Notes: generated by a model from the sequence alone, not told the origin. Shown: positions 52,505-61,997, numbered from the stretch's first letter. The stretch is DNA of 64,000 bases from Gillisia xinjiangensis (GCF_046298265.1 NZ_JBKAHK010000002.1:806001-870000), one strand, 5' to 3'. Numbers and translations are program-made.

Positions 52505-54772
52505 ATGGAAAACATTTATATCTTGATGTTGATTGCTTTATTTGCCCTGGCAATTATTGACCTGGTGGTAGGTGTAAGCAATGATGCAGTAAACTTTTTA
52601 AATTCTGCCATAGGCTCCAAAGTTGTACCTCTTCGAACAATTCTTATCATTGCCAGCATAGGGGTGGCGGTAGGAGCGGTTTTCTCCAGCGGACTTATGG
52701 AGGTTGCCCGGGAAGGAATATTTATCCCTGGGAAATTTCACTTTGAGGAGATCATGATCATCTTTCTGGCGGTTATGATCGCAGATGTTATTCTATTGGA
52801 TTTTTTCAATTCGTTGGGTCTTCCAACATCAACAACGGTTTCAATTGTTTTTGAATTGCTTGGAGCTGCGGTATTTGTTGCGCTTATAAAAATATATTAT
52901 TCTACCGGAGATTATGAAACCTTATTTACATTTATAAACACTTCAAAAGCAACCCAAATAATTTTTGGTATAATGCTCTCTATCGTTATTGCTTTTGCGC
53001 TTGGGTCAATGGTTCAATATTTTTCCAGGTTGATCTTTACTTTCCAATACGAAAAAAAAATAAAATATGCTGGAGCCATATTTGGAGGGCTTTCATTTAC
53101 TGCCTTGTTTTATTTTATTTTAATGAAAGGGATTTCAAGTATTTCTTTCATTCCTCCAGGTTTTCTGAATGATGTAAAAAATAATTCCCTTGTTATTGTG
53201 ATCTCCGGTTTTTTCCTTTTTACAGGGATATGCCATTTAGCAATTGCAACTTTTAAGGTAAATATCCTTAAAACAATTGTTGTAATTGGAACTTTTGCCC
53301 TGGCACTAGCATTTGCTGGAAATGATCTGGTAAATTTTATTGGTGTGCCTATTGCGGCCTGGCAGTCCTATGAAATCTGGCATGCTGCTTATTTGGCTAC
53401 CGGAGAATTGCCATCGCAGTTATTGATGAGCGGATTATCTGAAGAGGTAAGTACCCCCATCCTGTTTTTAATTCTTGCAGGTCTGGTTATGGTTACAACC
53501 CTTTGGTTTTCTAAAAAAGCTATGCGGGTTACACAAACCGAAATAAAACTTGGCAGGCAGGAGTTTGGAGATGAACGTTTTGCGCCCAATTTTTTTTCCC
53601 GTGGCATCGTTCGGTACTTTATTGTTATTGGCAATGTTTTCGAATTCCTTATCCCGGATTCTTTATCGCATAAAATGAGTTCCAAATTTAAAAAAGAAGA
53701 GATACTTGTCGGTGAAAGAGGTCTTGAAATACCATCCTTTGATCTTGTGCGGGCGTCCGTAAATCTTGTTGTGGCCAGTGTTTTGATTTCCCTGGCAACA
53801 AATTTAAAATTACCATTATCTACCACCTATGTTACTTTTATGGTAGCTATGGGGACTTCTTTTGCCGATGGTGCCTGGGACAGGGATAGCGCTGTGTTTA
53901 GGGTAGCGGGTGTTTTAAATGTAATAGGTGGGTGGTTTGTTACCGCCTTTAGCGCATTTTTAGTGGCAGCACTTTTTGCCGCCATCATTTACTTTGGGGG
54001 GATTATAGCCATTGCTTTCCTTGTATTGCTTGCAGTGATCCTGATTGTTCGGAGTTATGTAGTGCATTCCAGGAAACTGAAACAACAAAAGAAACAAAAG
54101 CGTTTTAAACATAGCGATATAGTCACGATTAACGAGATCACTATTGAATCTTCTCAAAATATTTCCAGTGTGATAGGCGGAATTAATAAAATGTACACCA
54201 AAACCGTTGATAGCCTTGGATTACACGATTTAAATAAACTAAAAAAGAACAATAAAGGAATAGAAAAACTGGAAGCAGAGATTGATGAGTTAAAGGGGAA
54301 TATTTTTTATTTTATCAAATCTCTGGACGATGAGTCTGTGGAAGCAGGTAAATTCTACATCCTTATTTTAGACCATTTACAGGATATGGTGCAATCCATT
54401 GGTTTTATAACACGAAACAGTTATAATCATGTCCACAACAATCACAAAAACCTGAAATTCAATCAAACCCGCGATCTTAAAGCTATAAACAACAAAATGC
54501 AGATGTTGTTTGATGATATTAAACTTATTTTTGATTCTCACAGATTCAGCAATATTGATAAGGTAATTGCTGAAAAACGAGTATTGCTTGAAAATATTTC
54601 AGAGTTAATTGAGCGGCAAATAGAGCGAATCCGGACTACGGAAACCAGCCCGAAAAACTCTAAATTATATTTCGGGTTATTGCTGGAAACAAAAGATTTG
54701 ATTAGCTCTACGATGAGTTTGCTTCAGCTTTTTCAGGAATTTCATAAAGAAGCGAAGCAAACAATCTATTGA
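52505..54772 (+). CDS. Inorganic phosphate transporter (Pit family) with PhoU-like C-terminal domain
   Basis: A 755-residue protein. The transporter part (about 1-520) has the two Pit signature halves, VGVSNDAVNFLNSAIGSKV near the start and AFAGNDLVNFIGVPIAA near 265, with ten or more helices. After a basic linker (about 515-535) comes a helical cytoplasmic tail (about 545-755; MYTKTVDSLGLHDL, AGKFYILILDHLQDMVQSIGFI) resembling PhoU. Pit proteins move phosphate, often as a metal complex, with protons or sodium; PhoU-like partners usually regulate them. Here both are one chain. Confidence 0.88.
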   Translation: MENIYILMLIALFALAIIDLVVGVSNDAVNFLNSAIGSKVVPLRTILIIASIGVAVGAVFSSGLMEVAREGIFIPGKFHFEEIMIIFLAVMIADVILLDFFNSLGLPTSTTVSIVFELLGAAVFVALIKIYYSTGDYETLFTFINTSKATQIIFGIMLSIVIAFALGSMVQYFSRLIFTFQYEKKIKYAGAIFGGLSFTALFYFILMKGISSISFIPPGFLNDVKNNSLVIVISGFFLFTGICHLAIATFKVNILKTIVVIGTFALALAFAGNDLVNFIGVPIAAWQSYEIWHAAYLATGELPSQLLMSGLSEEVSTPILFLILAGLVMVTTLWFSKKAMRVTQTEIKLGRQEFGDERFAPNFFSRGIVRYFIVIGNVFEFLIPDSLSHKMSSKFKKEEILVGERGLEIPSFDLVRASVNLVVASVLISLATNLKLPLSTTYVTFMVAMGTSFADGAWDRDSAVFRVAGVLNVIGGWFVTAFSAFLVAALFAAIIYFGGIIAIAFLVLLAVILIVRSYVVHSRKLKQQKKQKRFKHSDIVTINEITIESSQNISSVIGGINKMYTKTVDSLGLHDLNKLKKNNKGIEKLEAEIDELKGNIFYFIKSLDDESVEAGKFYILILDHLQDMVQSIGFITRNSYNHVHNNHKNLKFNQTRDLKAINNKMQMLFDDIKLIFDSHRFSNIDKVIAEKRVLLENISELIERQIERIRTTETSPKNSKLYFGLLLETKDLISSTMSLLQLFQEFHKEAKQTIY

Positions 54773-54839
54773 TTTTTTAAATCTCTATCGGATGGAAACT
54801 ATACCGGAGATTTCCGAGTAAATAATTTCCTGAAATTAA

Positions 54840-55751
54840 TTATCCATTAACCGCTTCAACGTAATCCACTTTCCCCTGAAGCATATCGCGCATCATGGTT
54901 TCGATCCCATTTTTTAAGGTTGCAGTGGAGGAAGGGCATCCGCTACAGGCTCCCTGTAATATTACCTTTACTGTTTTAGTTTCCGGGTTGTAGGAATCGA
55001 AGGTGATATTTCCACCATCGCTGGCTACTGCCGGCTTAATGTATTCATCTAAAATGTCTATAACCTGCAAAGACACTTCATCCAAATCCCTGGAATTCGA
55101 TGCTGTCTTTTGGGAAGTTTTGTTTTCTGTTTCTACCGATTCTTCCTTTAATAAAACTTCCTTGCCTTCCTGAAGATAATTTCTGATAAATTCTCTTAAT
55201 TCCATGGTGATGTCATTCCATTCGGCCATGTCATATTTATTGACGGAAATATAATTTTCGTCCATGAAAACCTCTTTAACAAAGGGCAGATGGAACAAAG
55301 CTTTTGCTAAAGGGGCATTTTCGGTAGAATCTATATTTTTAAACTCGGCAGGAGCTATAACCAATTTTTTATTGGCTACAAATTTCATTACCGAAGGATT
55401 GGGTGTGCTTTCTGCATAAACAGTTACCGGAACCACTTTTTTGGACGGCTCACTTTCAATGTTAAGAATAACGCCTCCGTCATTTAGAAAATCCTTAAGC
55501 TGGGTTGCCACTTCTTCCTGTACATCATCCCATTCTATGATATTGTACTTTTCAATAGCGATGAAATTTTGTGCGATAAAAACTGTTTTCACAAAAGGTA
55601 AATGAAATAATTGTTGGGCCAATGGTGATTTTGAGGCTTCTTCTATATTTCCGAATTCAAAACTTTCATGACGGGTCAAAAACTGGTTGGTCTCAAATTT
55701 TAGAATTGCGGGATTTGTGGTAGGGTGTATATGTATGGTATATGGATTCAT
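54840..55751 (-). CDS. Nfu-type iron-sulfur cluster scaffold with duplicated N-terminal domain
   Basis: A 303-residue protein. Two Nfu_N domains lie in tandem: about 1-92 (TTNPAILKFETN, LFHLPFVKTVFIAQNFIAIEK) and about 105-195 (TPNPSVMKFVANK, LFHLPFVKEVFMDENYISVNK). The C-terminal NifU domain (about 225-303) has the cluster-binding GACSGCPSS (Cys269, Cys272). Nfu proteins carry 4Fe-4S clusters to client enzymes. Standard Nfu has a single N domain, so the duplication makes this form about 100 residues longer. It stands alone on the minus strand. Confidence 0.9.
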   Translation of the reverse strand: MNPYTIHIHPTTNPAILKFETNQFLTRHESFEFGNIEEASKSPLAQQLFHLPFVKTVFIAQNFIAIEKYNIIEWDDVQEEVATQLKDFLNDGGVILNIESEPSKKVVPVTVYAESTPNPSVMKFVANKKLVIAPAEFKNIDSTENAPLAKALFHLPFVKEVFMDENYISVNKYDMAEWNDITMELREFIRNYLQEGKEVLLKEESVETENKTSQKTASNSRDLDEVSLQVIDILDEYIKPAVASDGGNITFDSYNPETKTVKVILQGACSGCPSSTATLKNGIETMMRDMLQGKVDYVEAVNG

Positions 55752-55783
55752 ATATAGATATTTATTGTTTTTTTAAATGATCT

Positions 55784-55799
55784 CCCGATAGCTATCGGG
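55784..55799. repeat. Perfect 16-bp palindrome, repeat copy 2
   Basis: CCCGATAGCTATCGGG, followed by TGTAATT. The core and right flank match the copy at 930-946. It lies upstream of the nfu gene start, in an intergenic region. Confidence 0.55.
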
Positions 55800-55946
55800 T
55801 GTAATTAGCATATCTTCATTCATGTTTTTGTCAAGTTTCCGCTATGCTCATTTCCTACTATAAAATTTTATGCAAAATTACTAAAACAAACTAGGCTAAT
55901 CTATATATTTACAATTGATATTAAATTTATGTTTATAGGCTTTTCT

Positions 55947-55954
55947 TATTTTTG
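55947..55954 (+). promoter_or_regulatory. -7 promoter element for the PorP/SprF gene
   Basis: TATTTTTG matches TAnnTTTG and lies 57 bases before the start codon at 56012. A TTTA around 55926 could be the -33 element, though the spacing is only 17. Confidence 0.45.
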
Positions 55955-56011
55955 GCCTTGTCACGCTTTATTGGAGGATCTTTTTCTTCTCACGGACATT
56001 AAATATTTTAA

Positions 56012-57016
56012 ATGAAATCATTTTTCGCTATATTTTTCACGCTTGTTTTTTTCTTTTCTATAAAAATAACAGCACAGGAAGTAATACCAACTTATTCTGA
56101 TTATTTGACCGATAATCTTTATTTGCTGCACCCTTCTATGGCTGGCGCTTCAAATTTTAACAAAATCCGCCTAACCGCTAGACAACAGTGGTTTGATGTA
56201 GATAATGCACCGGCATTACAAACCCTGAGCGTCCATGGCAGGGTGGGGGAGAAAATAGGTGTGGGTGGTATTGTTTTTAACGACCAAAACGGAAATTATT
56301 CAAAACGTGGTATGTATGCCACCTTTGCCTATCACCTGCTTTTCTCCCGAAGTGAGCTGGATTTAAATCAATTGTCTTTTGGTCTAAGCGGTGGAGTTGT
56401 GCAGCATAGTCTCGATCAAAGCGGTTTTACAACTTTTGATCCTCTTATTGGGGATGGAAATTCTGCAGATATTTATGGGAATGTAGATGTAGGAATGTCG
56501 TACTACTATCTTGATTTTTTTGCACATCTTACGGCAAAGAATATTCTTTCAGTAAACAGGGAATTTTTCTATTCAGATGCGGTGCCCAGCAATCAGCGGA
56601 AATATCTCTTTTCTGCGGGATATGTTTTTGGCCAGGCAAATAGTGACTGGAGTTATGAGCCTTCAGTGTTATTTCAATTGAGAGAACAAACTTCAGAAAA
56701 AAATATAGATGCAAATTTGAAGGTTTATAAAAGTCTTGAACTGGGCGGACTATGGGGTGGATTATCCTTTAGAAGAAGTTTTGAAGGCGCTGAATATACC
56801 ACGGATGGAGTTGAGATTCAAAATCAGCAGTTGCAATATTTTACCGGTTTTGTTGGACTGGATTACAAGCAATTTCTTGTTGCATATACCTATTCCCATC
56901 AAATAAATTCGCTTGTTTTGAGCAATGCCGGGTTTCATCAAATTACCCTAGGGTATAATTTTGGGCAAAACCGTGCGCGTTATGATTGTAAATGCCCGGC
57001 GATCAATTCGAATTAA
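56012..57016 (+). CDS. PorP/SprF family type IX secretion membrane protein
   Basis: A 334-residue outer-membrane protein. Signal peptide about 1-22 (ends KITAQ). The start of the mature part, PTYSDYLTDNLYLLHPSMAGASNFNKI, is the family hallmark, followed by TARQQWFDVDNAPALQTLSVHG and alternating strands to a final YNFGQNRARYDCKC. PorP/SprF proteins help attach type IX secreted proteins and are usually encoded directly after the secreted adhesin they serve. No such adhesin is adjacent here, so it is an orphan copy. Its stop abuts the stop of the convergent murI gene. Confidence 0.9.
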   Translation: MKSFFAIFFTLVFFFSIKITAQEVIPTYSDYLTDNLYLLHPSMAGASNFNKIRLTARQQWFDVDNAPALQTLSVHGRVGEKIGVGGIVFNDQNGNYSKRGMYATFAYHLLFSRSELDLNQLSFGLSGGVVQHSLDQSGFTTFDPLIGDGNSADIYGNVDVGMSYYYLDFFAHLTAKNILSVNREFFYSDAVPSNQRKYLFSAGYVFGQANSDWSYEPSVLFQLREQTSEKNIDANLKVYKSLELGGLWGGLSFRRSFEGAEYTTDGVEIQNQQLQYFTGFVGLDYKQFLVAYTYSHQINSLVLSNAGFHQITLGYNFGQNRARYDCKCPAINSN

Positions 57017-57811
57017 TCAAAACTCCAGGTAAGAAACCTCTATGGAAGGGTTCAAAGCTTCTCCTACAAGGTTTGCAAGCACTTCCGAATTACTGTTGCT
57101 GAATAATTTGTGTTTTGAAACTTGCCCGGAAATATTAAAGAGATCGAATTTCTCTAAAATTCTTTTGGTTTGTCTGGCTACAGCTTCACCTGAATCTATT
57201 ATTTTAACGCTCTCAGGAAGGATCTCCTTCAGTTTTGGAGTGAGATAGGGATAATGACTGCATCCTAACACCAGGTAGTCTATTTCAGCTTTAAGCATTG
57301 GGGCTAAAAGATTACGTAAAAGGGTTTCCATTTCTGAAGAATCTTTTTTTCCTTCCTCTATTAATTTCACCAATCCTTCCCCAACTACTTCAATTATATG
57401 GATATTGCTGGCATATAATCCTGAAGTTTTAGCAAAGAGTTCACTGGATAGAGTGCCTTTTGTTGCCAGTATTCCAATAGATTTTCCAATGGAATTTGTT
57501 GCCGCGGGTTTAAGCGCGGGTTCTATTCCTATAAATGGAACTGGATAGCTGGATCTTAGAAAATCTATAGCATTTGTTGTGGCAGTATTACAGGCAACCA
57601 CGATAAGTTTGGCTCCCATTTCAATTAATTTCTCCGTATTTTTCCGGCTTAACGCAATTATCTCATTTGGTGATTTTTCACCATAGGGAGCATTCCTGCT
57701 ATCGGCAAGATAGATGCTGTTCTCGTTGGGAAGAAGCTGTACGACTTCTTTCCATATGGAAGTTCCGCCTACGCCAGAATCAAAAAAACCTATAGGAGCT
57801 GTGTTGTTCAT
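57017..57811 (-). CDS. murI: Glutamate racemase
   Basis: A 264-residue cytosolic enzyme giving D-glutamate for peptidoglycan. MNNTAPIGFFDSGVGG opens the protein with the catalytic-site Asp11; the two catalytic cysteines lie in VVACNTATTNA (Cys74) and LGCSHYPYL. ADSRNAPYGEKS is also conserved. The frame extends to a TTG at 57820, but ATG 57811 is preferred. A TATTTTTG element on the minus strand (57818-57825) would start transcription close to the ATG, so the mRNA may be nearly leaderless. Confidence 0.94.
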   Translation of the reverse strand: MNNTAPIGFFDSGVGGTSIWKEVVQLLPNENSIYLADSRNAPYGEKSPNEIIALSRKNTEKLIEMGAKLIVVACNTATTNAIDFLRSSYPVPFIGIEPALKPAATNSIGKSIGILATKGTLSSELFAKTSGLYASNIHIIEVVGEGLVKLIEEGKKDSSEMETLLRNLLAPMLKAEIDYLVLGCSHYPYLTPKLKEILPESVKIIDSGEAVARQTKRILEKFDLFNISGQVSKHKLFSNSNSEVLANLVGEALNPSIEVSYLEF

Positions 57812-57825
57812 TTGATACAAAAATA

Positions 57826-57854
57826 AAAACTGCGCCCGGATAGAGCGCAGTTTT
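57826..57854 (-). terminator. Intrinsic terminator after the ompH genes
   Basis: AAAACTGCGC pairs with GCGCAGTTTT. On the minus strand it lies 22 bases past the ompH stop codon and ends in U residues, closing the porG-uppS-bamA-ompH-ompH unit. Confidence 0.8.
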
Positions 57855-57875
57855 ATAAATTATATTTAGAAAATA

Positions 57876-58385
57876 TTACATTCCCAATTCTTTTTTAACA
57901 TCTGCCATCAGGTCATAACCATCGGCCATAATCACTCCTGAACCATTTGAAGAGTCCAATACGTAATCATAACCTTTTGCTCTTGCAACTTTTTGAATTG
58001 CAACACGTGCTTTTTCATACACTGGTTTAAGTAAATCGAGTTCTTTCTTTTGAAGATCCTGTTGTGCATTTTGACCGTGTTCCTGGATCCTTCTTTGAGT
58101 GCTTTGTAATTCCTGAGCTCTTTTTGAGTTTTCTTCTTCCGTTTTTGTTGGAGCTTCAGACTCATAACGCTGCATTGTTTTTTGAGCTTCCGTCATCATA
58201 TCTCGAATCTCTGCATCATAGGTTTTTTGCAATTTTTCCAATTGAGCCATTGCGTCTTTATAAGCCGGAAGTGTTTGTACCAGCTCCTGAGAAGCAACAT
58301 GCGCAATTTTTGATTGTGCATTTGTAAAAGCAGTGGCTCCAAGGGTTAAAGCCACGGCTATAAGTAAGGTTTTGAATTGTTTCAT
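57876..58385 (-). CDS. OmpH/Skp family periplasmic chaperone, short copy
   Basis: A 169-residue exported protein. From ATG 58385 it has a clean signal peptide (MKQFKTLLIAVALTLGATAFTNAQ); a longer frame to 58424 adds 13 residues before the signal and is unlikely. The mature part opens SKIAHVASQELVQTLPAYKDA, has a long charged helical hairpin (about 50-125) and closes KGYDYVLDSSNGSGVI. Skp-like trimers hold unfolded outer-membrane proteins on the way to BamA. It follows the longer copy and bamA in one operon. Confidence 0.9.
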   Translation of the reverse strand: MKQFKTLLIAVALTLGATAFTNAQSKIAHVASQELVQTLPAYKDAMAQLEKLQKTYDAEIRDMMTEAQKTMQRYESEAPTKTEEENSKRAQELQSTQRRIQEHGQNAQQDLQKKELDLLKPVYEKARVAIQKVARAKGYDYVLDSSNGSGVIMADGYDLMADVKKELGM

Positions 58386-58425
58386 TTTTAAAATATTAAG
58401 GGTTAAAGTGTTAATGGTTTTCATT

Positions 58426-59253
58426 CTAATTGTTATTCTTGGGTTTATTATTTTCTTCTATTCTTTTTTTGCGTAGGTTGTCTATCGAGTCTTTTTTGCG
58501 TTGCCGCTCTTCAAGAACTTTTGCTCTTCGTTCCTCAAATTCTTTTTGTTTCACCGCCCTTAAGGAATCTCGCTCGCGCTGACGTTCCTCTATGAAAGCT
58601 TCTCTTTCTGTTTTCACCTTTTCAATAGCTTCTTTCTTTTCAGTGATTGCAGCATCTTCTTCCACAGTTCGGTTTTCTTCTACCTCCATTTTGGCAATTT
58701 CATCTTTGGAACTCAATTGTTCCCTTCCTGCTGCACGGGTAATAATTCTTAAAACCTGATCACTTATATTATGTCTCTCTGCAGAAAATACCAAGCCAAC
58801 ATTGGAAGTTCTGTCAAAAATAAAATCATAATTTCTTTGAACTCCTATTTCTTGTAAAGCATTGAAAACCTGATCTTGTATTGGTTGTATCAATGCCTTC
58901 TTTTGAATTATCAAATCTCCATTAGGGCCAAATCTTTTTTGCTGATATTCCGCAATTTTTGATTCTTCAAAACCTAAGGTAGCTTCGCGTTCTTCAATTA
59001 ATTCTTTGGTGAGTAAGGCCCGCTCCTGTTCAAGTGCGATTTTCATTTCCTCCACCTTTTTCAAATCTTTTTCCAGTTCTGTTTTCCACTGTTGAATCCT
59101 ACTCTCCAGCTGCACAGAAGCTTCTTTATAATCGGGAACATTAGCCAAAATATATTCCATATCGATGTAAGCGATCCTGTTAGGTTTTTGTGCCTGGATT
59201 TGCCACCCAAAACCAACTAAAAAAACAAGCGAAAAAAGAATTTGGTGTTTCAT
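58426..59253 (-). CDS. OmpH/Skp family periplasmic chaperone, long copy with charged tail
   Basis: A 275-residue exported protein starting at ATG 59253 (MKHQILFSLVFLVGFGWQIQAQ as signal peptide). The Skp-like part (about 25-170) has RIAYIDMEYILANVPDYKEA and RNYDFIFDRTSNVGLVFS. After it an additional 100 residues (about 175-275) are almost wholly Glu, Lys and Arg with RERDSL and RKKDSI repeats, and should form a long charged helix or coil. This tail is not in classical Skp. It lies between bamA and the short copy. Confidence 0.88.
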   Translation of the reverse strand: MKHQILFSLVFLVGFGWQIQAQKPNRIAYIDMEYILANVPDYKEASVQLESRIQQWKTELEKDLKKVEEMKIALEQERALLTKELIEEREATLGFEESKIAEYQQKRFGPNGDLIIQKKALIQPIQDQVFNALQEIGVQRNYDFIFDRTSNVGLVFSAERHNISDQVLRIITRAAGREQLSSKDEIAKMEVEENRTVEEDAAITEKKEAIEKVKTEREAFIEERQRERDSLRAVKQKEFEERRAKVLEERQRKKDSIDNLRKKRIEENNKPKNNN

Positions 59254-59285
59254 ACTATAGAGTGTTAGAAATAATCGTGCCAAAA

Positions 59286-61997
59286 CTAGAATTGCTGTCC
59301 AATTATAAAATGGGTTTCCCAACCATTAGGCCCTGTTTGCCCTGGAACAGGGTCAAAACCGTACCCAAAGTCAATTCCAAGCAATCCAAATTGGGGCATA
59401 AATATACGCAGTCCTGCACCGGCAGATCTGCTTAACTGAAACGGATTAAAGTCCCTGAAATTGTCATAAGAAGCCCCTGCTTCAATAAATGTTAAGGCAT
59501 AAATGGATGCCATTGGTTTTAAAGTGATAGGGAACCTTAATTCCAGGGAGTATTTATTGAAAATTGTGGCTCCATCCTGATCTGTTGCTGCGCTTAAACT
59601 TGTTCTGTCCAATGGAACCACCGATTGATTAGGGTAACCTCTTAATGCAATGGTTTCTCTTCCGTCCAGGCTAAAAGCACCAAGACCGTCCCCTCCAAGG
59701 TAAAACCGTTCAAAAGGAGGAATTCCCCGGTCGTTATTATAGGCTCCTAAAAATCCATATTCAACCCCCGATTTTAAAACAAGGTTTTTACTGGGGCTAA
59801 AGCTGAATAAAGTGGTGTACCAATCGGCTTTAAATTTAATCTTGTAAAATTCCAGCCAATTAAATTTTTCCTGATCGATTTTGGATGCATCCCCAATTGG
59901 GGTTTGTCCCGGCCTTAACCTGGTTCCGTCGCGATTTATTAAGTTGCCATTTCCATCTTCCAGCTGAAACTCTCTTTGATCGGCTAAATTCGCATAATCA
60001 ATTCCATTCCATAGGGAGTATGGAGGTGTAAATTTTGCGGTTACACTAAAATCAGACCCGCCCGTAGGGAAGATAGGATTTACTCTTAAACTGTTTCTGC
60101 TAAGTCCAAGGGTATAAGTTAGGTTATTTGAAAATCCATCCCCGAAAGTAAACAGTCCGGTATTGTAATTGTTTAAATCATAGCGCTGGAATCCAACTGC
60201 CTGTGACAATGTGAAGAAATCATCCGGCCATTGTAATCTTTTTGCCAAACCTACATTCACTCCCAGGATATCAAAACTTCTGGATTTATCTGCCTTTCTT
60301 GACCTGGGGTCAAATAAGAATTGTCTGGTATAGGAAAAAGAAGTAGATAAACTTACCGGTTTTTTTCCTCCAAGCCATGGTTCTACAAAAGAAAGGCTGT
60401 AAGTCTGGTAAAAAATACTGGCCTGCGCCCTTAGGGATAATTTTTGACCATCACCCATTGGTAATGGCTTGTAAGCTTCCTTATCAAATATTCCGGCGAT
60501 GGAAAAGTTATTAAAGGATAATCCAAGAGTACCAATGAAACCACCTCCACCATAACCTCCCTGAAGTTCTATCTGGCTGGCTCCGGCTTCAACAACACCA
60601 TATTCGATGTCTAAAGTACCGCTGTTGGGATCTACATTTTTGAAATTGGGACTTATGGATTCGGCATCAAAAAATCCAAGTTGTCCAAGTTCTCTAATAG
60701 TTCTTATAACATCCTGCTGATTGTACTTCTGACCCGGTTTTGTTCTAAGTTCCCGGAAAATTACATGGTCTTTGGTTTTATCATTCCCTACCACGCTAAT
60801 TTCATTAAAATACGCTTCTTTGCCTTCAATGATCCTTATTTCAAAATCTATGGTATCATTATAAACACGTGTTTCAACTGGGTTTATTTGTGAAAACAGG
60901 TAACCGTTGTTCTTATAAAGATTAGTTAAATCCTGGGAATCCGGACTGGAATCGTCTTCTATTTGTTTTTTAAGCAATACTCCGTTATAGACATCTCCTT
61001 TATTTATTCCTAAAGCTCTGGTTAACTGCTCATCTGTATAAACAGTATTACCTATGAAATCAATATTTCCAATATAATGCTTGGATCCTTCTTCAAGTTT
61101 AATTTTAAGTGCAATAGTTTTAGGATCCTTTATAATAAGTGTGTCCGAAATAATTCTGGCATCCCTGAATCCTTTTTCCTTGTATTTGTTTATTATCTTG
61201 GTTTTATCTTCTTCAAAATCTTTTTCCACATACTTTGAACGTTTCCAAACCCTGAAGAAATTTTTTTCCTTGGTGTTTTTCATCGCACTTTTAAGTTTTG
61301 AATCGGTAAATTGCTCGTTGCCAATAAAATCGATTTCGTCAATTTTAACCTTTTCACCCTGGTCTACATTGACCACCATGTTTATCCTGCCTACTCCAGC
61401 AGTATCTACAACAGGAGAAGTATTAATTGCCACTTTCGTGTTGAAGTAACCATCCTTTTTATATTTATTTTCAATATAATTTTTGGTGGTTGTGATAAGG
61501 TTCTCGGTCACTTTAACCCCTGGGGTTAAGTTGTTTTCTTTTATGAGTTCTTCCTGTGCCGATTTTTTCTTTATGCCTTGTAGCCTTATTTCAGCCAGTT
61601 CTGGTACTTCTACAATTTCCAGTTCAAGATCTGCAACATCCCCTTCAATATTGGTGATGTAGATATTGATATCGCTAAAAAGATCAAGATCCCACAATTT
61701 CTTAAGGACCTTGCTTATACGGTCGCCGGGAATGAATATTTCTTCTCCGGGTTTGAGCCCGGTGTAGGCAATCACGGTTTGTTCGTTATAACTAACTGTT
61801 CCGGTAACTTCTATATTTCCTATGGTATATTTTTTCCCTTCACCTAAAGGTAGATCCTGCGCCTGAAATGATAAAGTATACATAAAAAAACAGGCAAAAA
61901 GGCTGAACCACTTTATTGATGTACCTGTACTAACTAATCTGCTCACTGGTTTTTCCAAATCTTCGTTCTCTGGTTTGATAATTATAAATGGCTTCAT
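59286..61997 (-). CDS. bamA: Outer-membrane protein assembly factor BamA
   Basis: A 903-residue Omp85 protein that folds and inserts beta barrels in the outer membrane. After a signal-like segment (about 28-47, ends SFQAQ) come five POTRA units (about 50-480; for example YTIGNIEVTGTVSYNEQTV and KIDEIDFIGNEQFTD). The C-terminal barrel (about 505-903) ends with IIGQQF, and RGYPNQS matches the conserved loop-6 motif RGY. The ATG at 61997 overlaps uppS by 68 bases and places about 28 residues in front of the signal; Met39 would be too late, so 61997 stands as best guess. Confidence 0.94.
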   Translation of the reverse strand: MKPFIIIKPENEDLEKPVSRLVSTGTSIKWFSLFACFFMYTLSFQAQDLPLGEGKKYTIGNIEVTGTVSYNEQTVIAYTGLKPGEEIFIPGDRISKVLKKLWDLDLFSDINIYITNIEGDVADLELEIVEVPELAEIRLQGIKKKSAQEELIKENNLTPGVKVTENLITTTKNYIENKYKKDGYFNTKVAINTSPVVDTAGVGRINMVVNVDQGEKVKIDEIDFIGNEQFTDSKLKSAMKNTKEKNFFRVWKRSKYVEKDFEEDKTKIINKYKEKGFRDARIISDTLIIKDPKTIALKIKLEEGSKHYIGNIDFIGNTVYTDEQLTRALGINKGDVYNGVLLKKQIEDDSSPDSQDLTNLYKNNGYLFSQINPVETRVYNDTIDFEIRIIEGKEAYFNEISVVGNDKTKDHVIFRELRTKPGQKYNQQDVIRTIRELGQLGFFDAESISPNFKNVDPNSGTLDIEYGVVEAGASQIELQGGYGGGGFIGTLGLSFNNFSIAGIFDKEAYKPLPMGDGQKLSLRAQASIFYQTYSLSFVEPWLGGKKPVSLSTSFSYTRQFLFDPRSRKADKSRSFDILGVNVGLAKRLQWPDDFFTLSQAVGFQRYDLNNYNTGLFTFGDGFSNNLTYTLGLSRNSLRVNPIFPTGGSDFSVTAKFTPPYSLWNGIDYANLADQREFQLEDGNGNLINRDGTRLRPGQTPIGDASKIDQEKFNWLEFYKIKFKADWYTTLFSFSPSKNLVLKSGVEYGFLGAYNNDRGIPPFERFYLGGDGLGAFSLDGRETIALRGYPNQSVVPLDRTSLSAATDQDGATIFNKYSLELRFPITLKPMASIYALTFIEAGASYDNFRDFNPFQLSRSAGAGLRIFMPQFGLLGIDFGYGFDPVPGQTGPNGWETHFIIGQQF

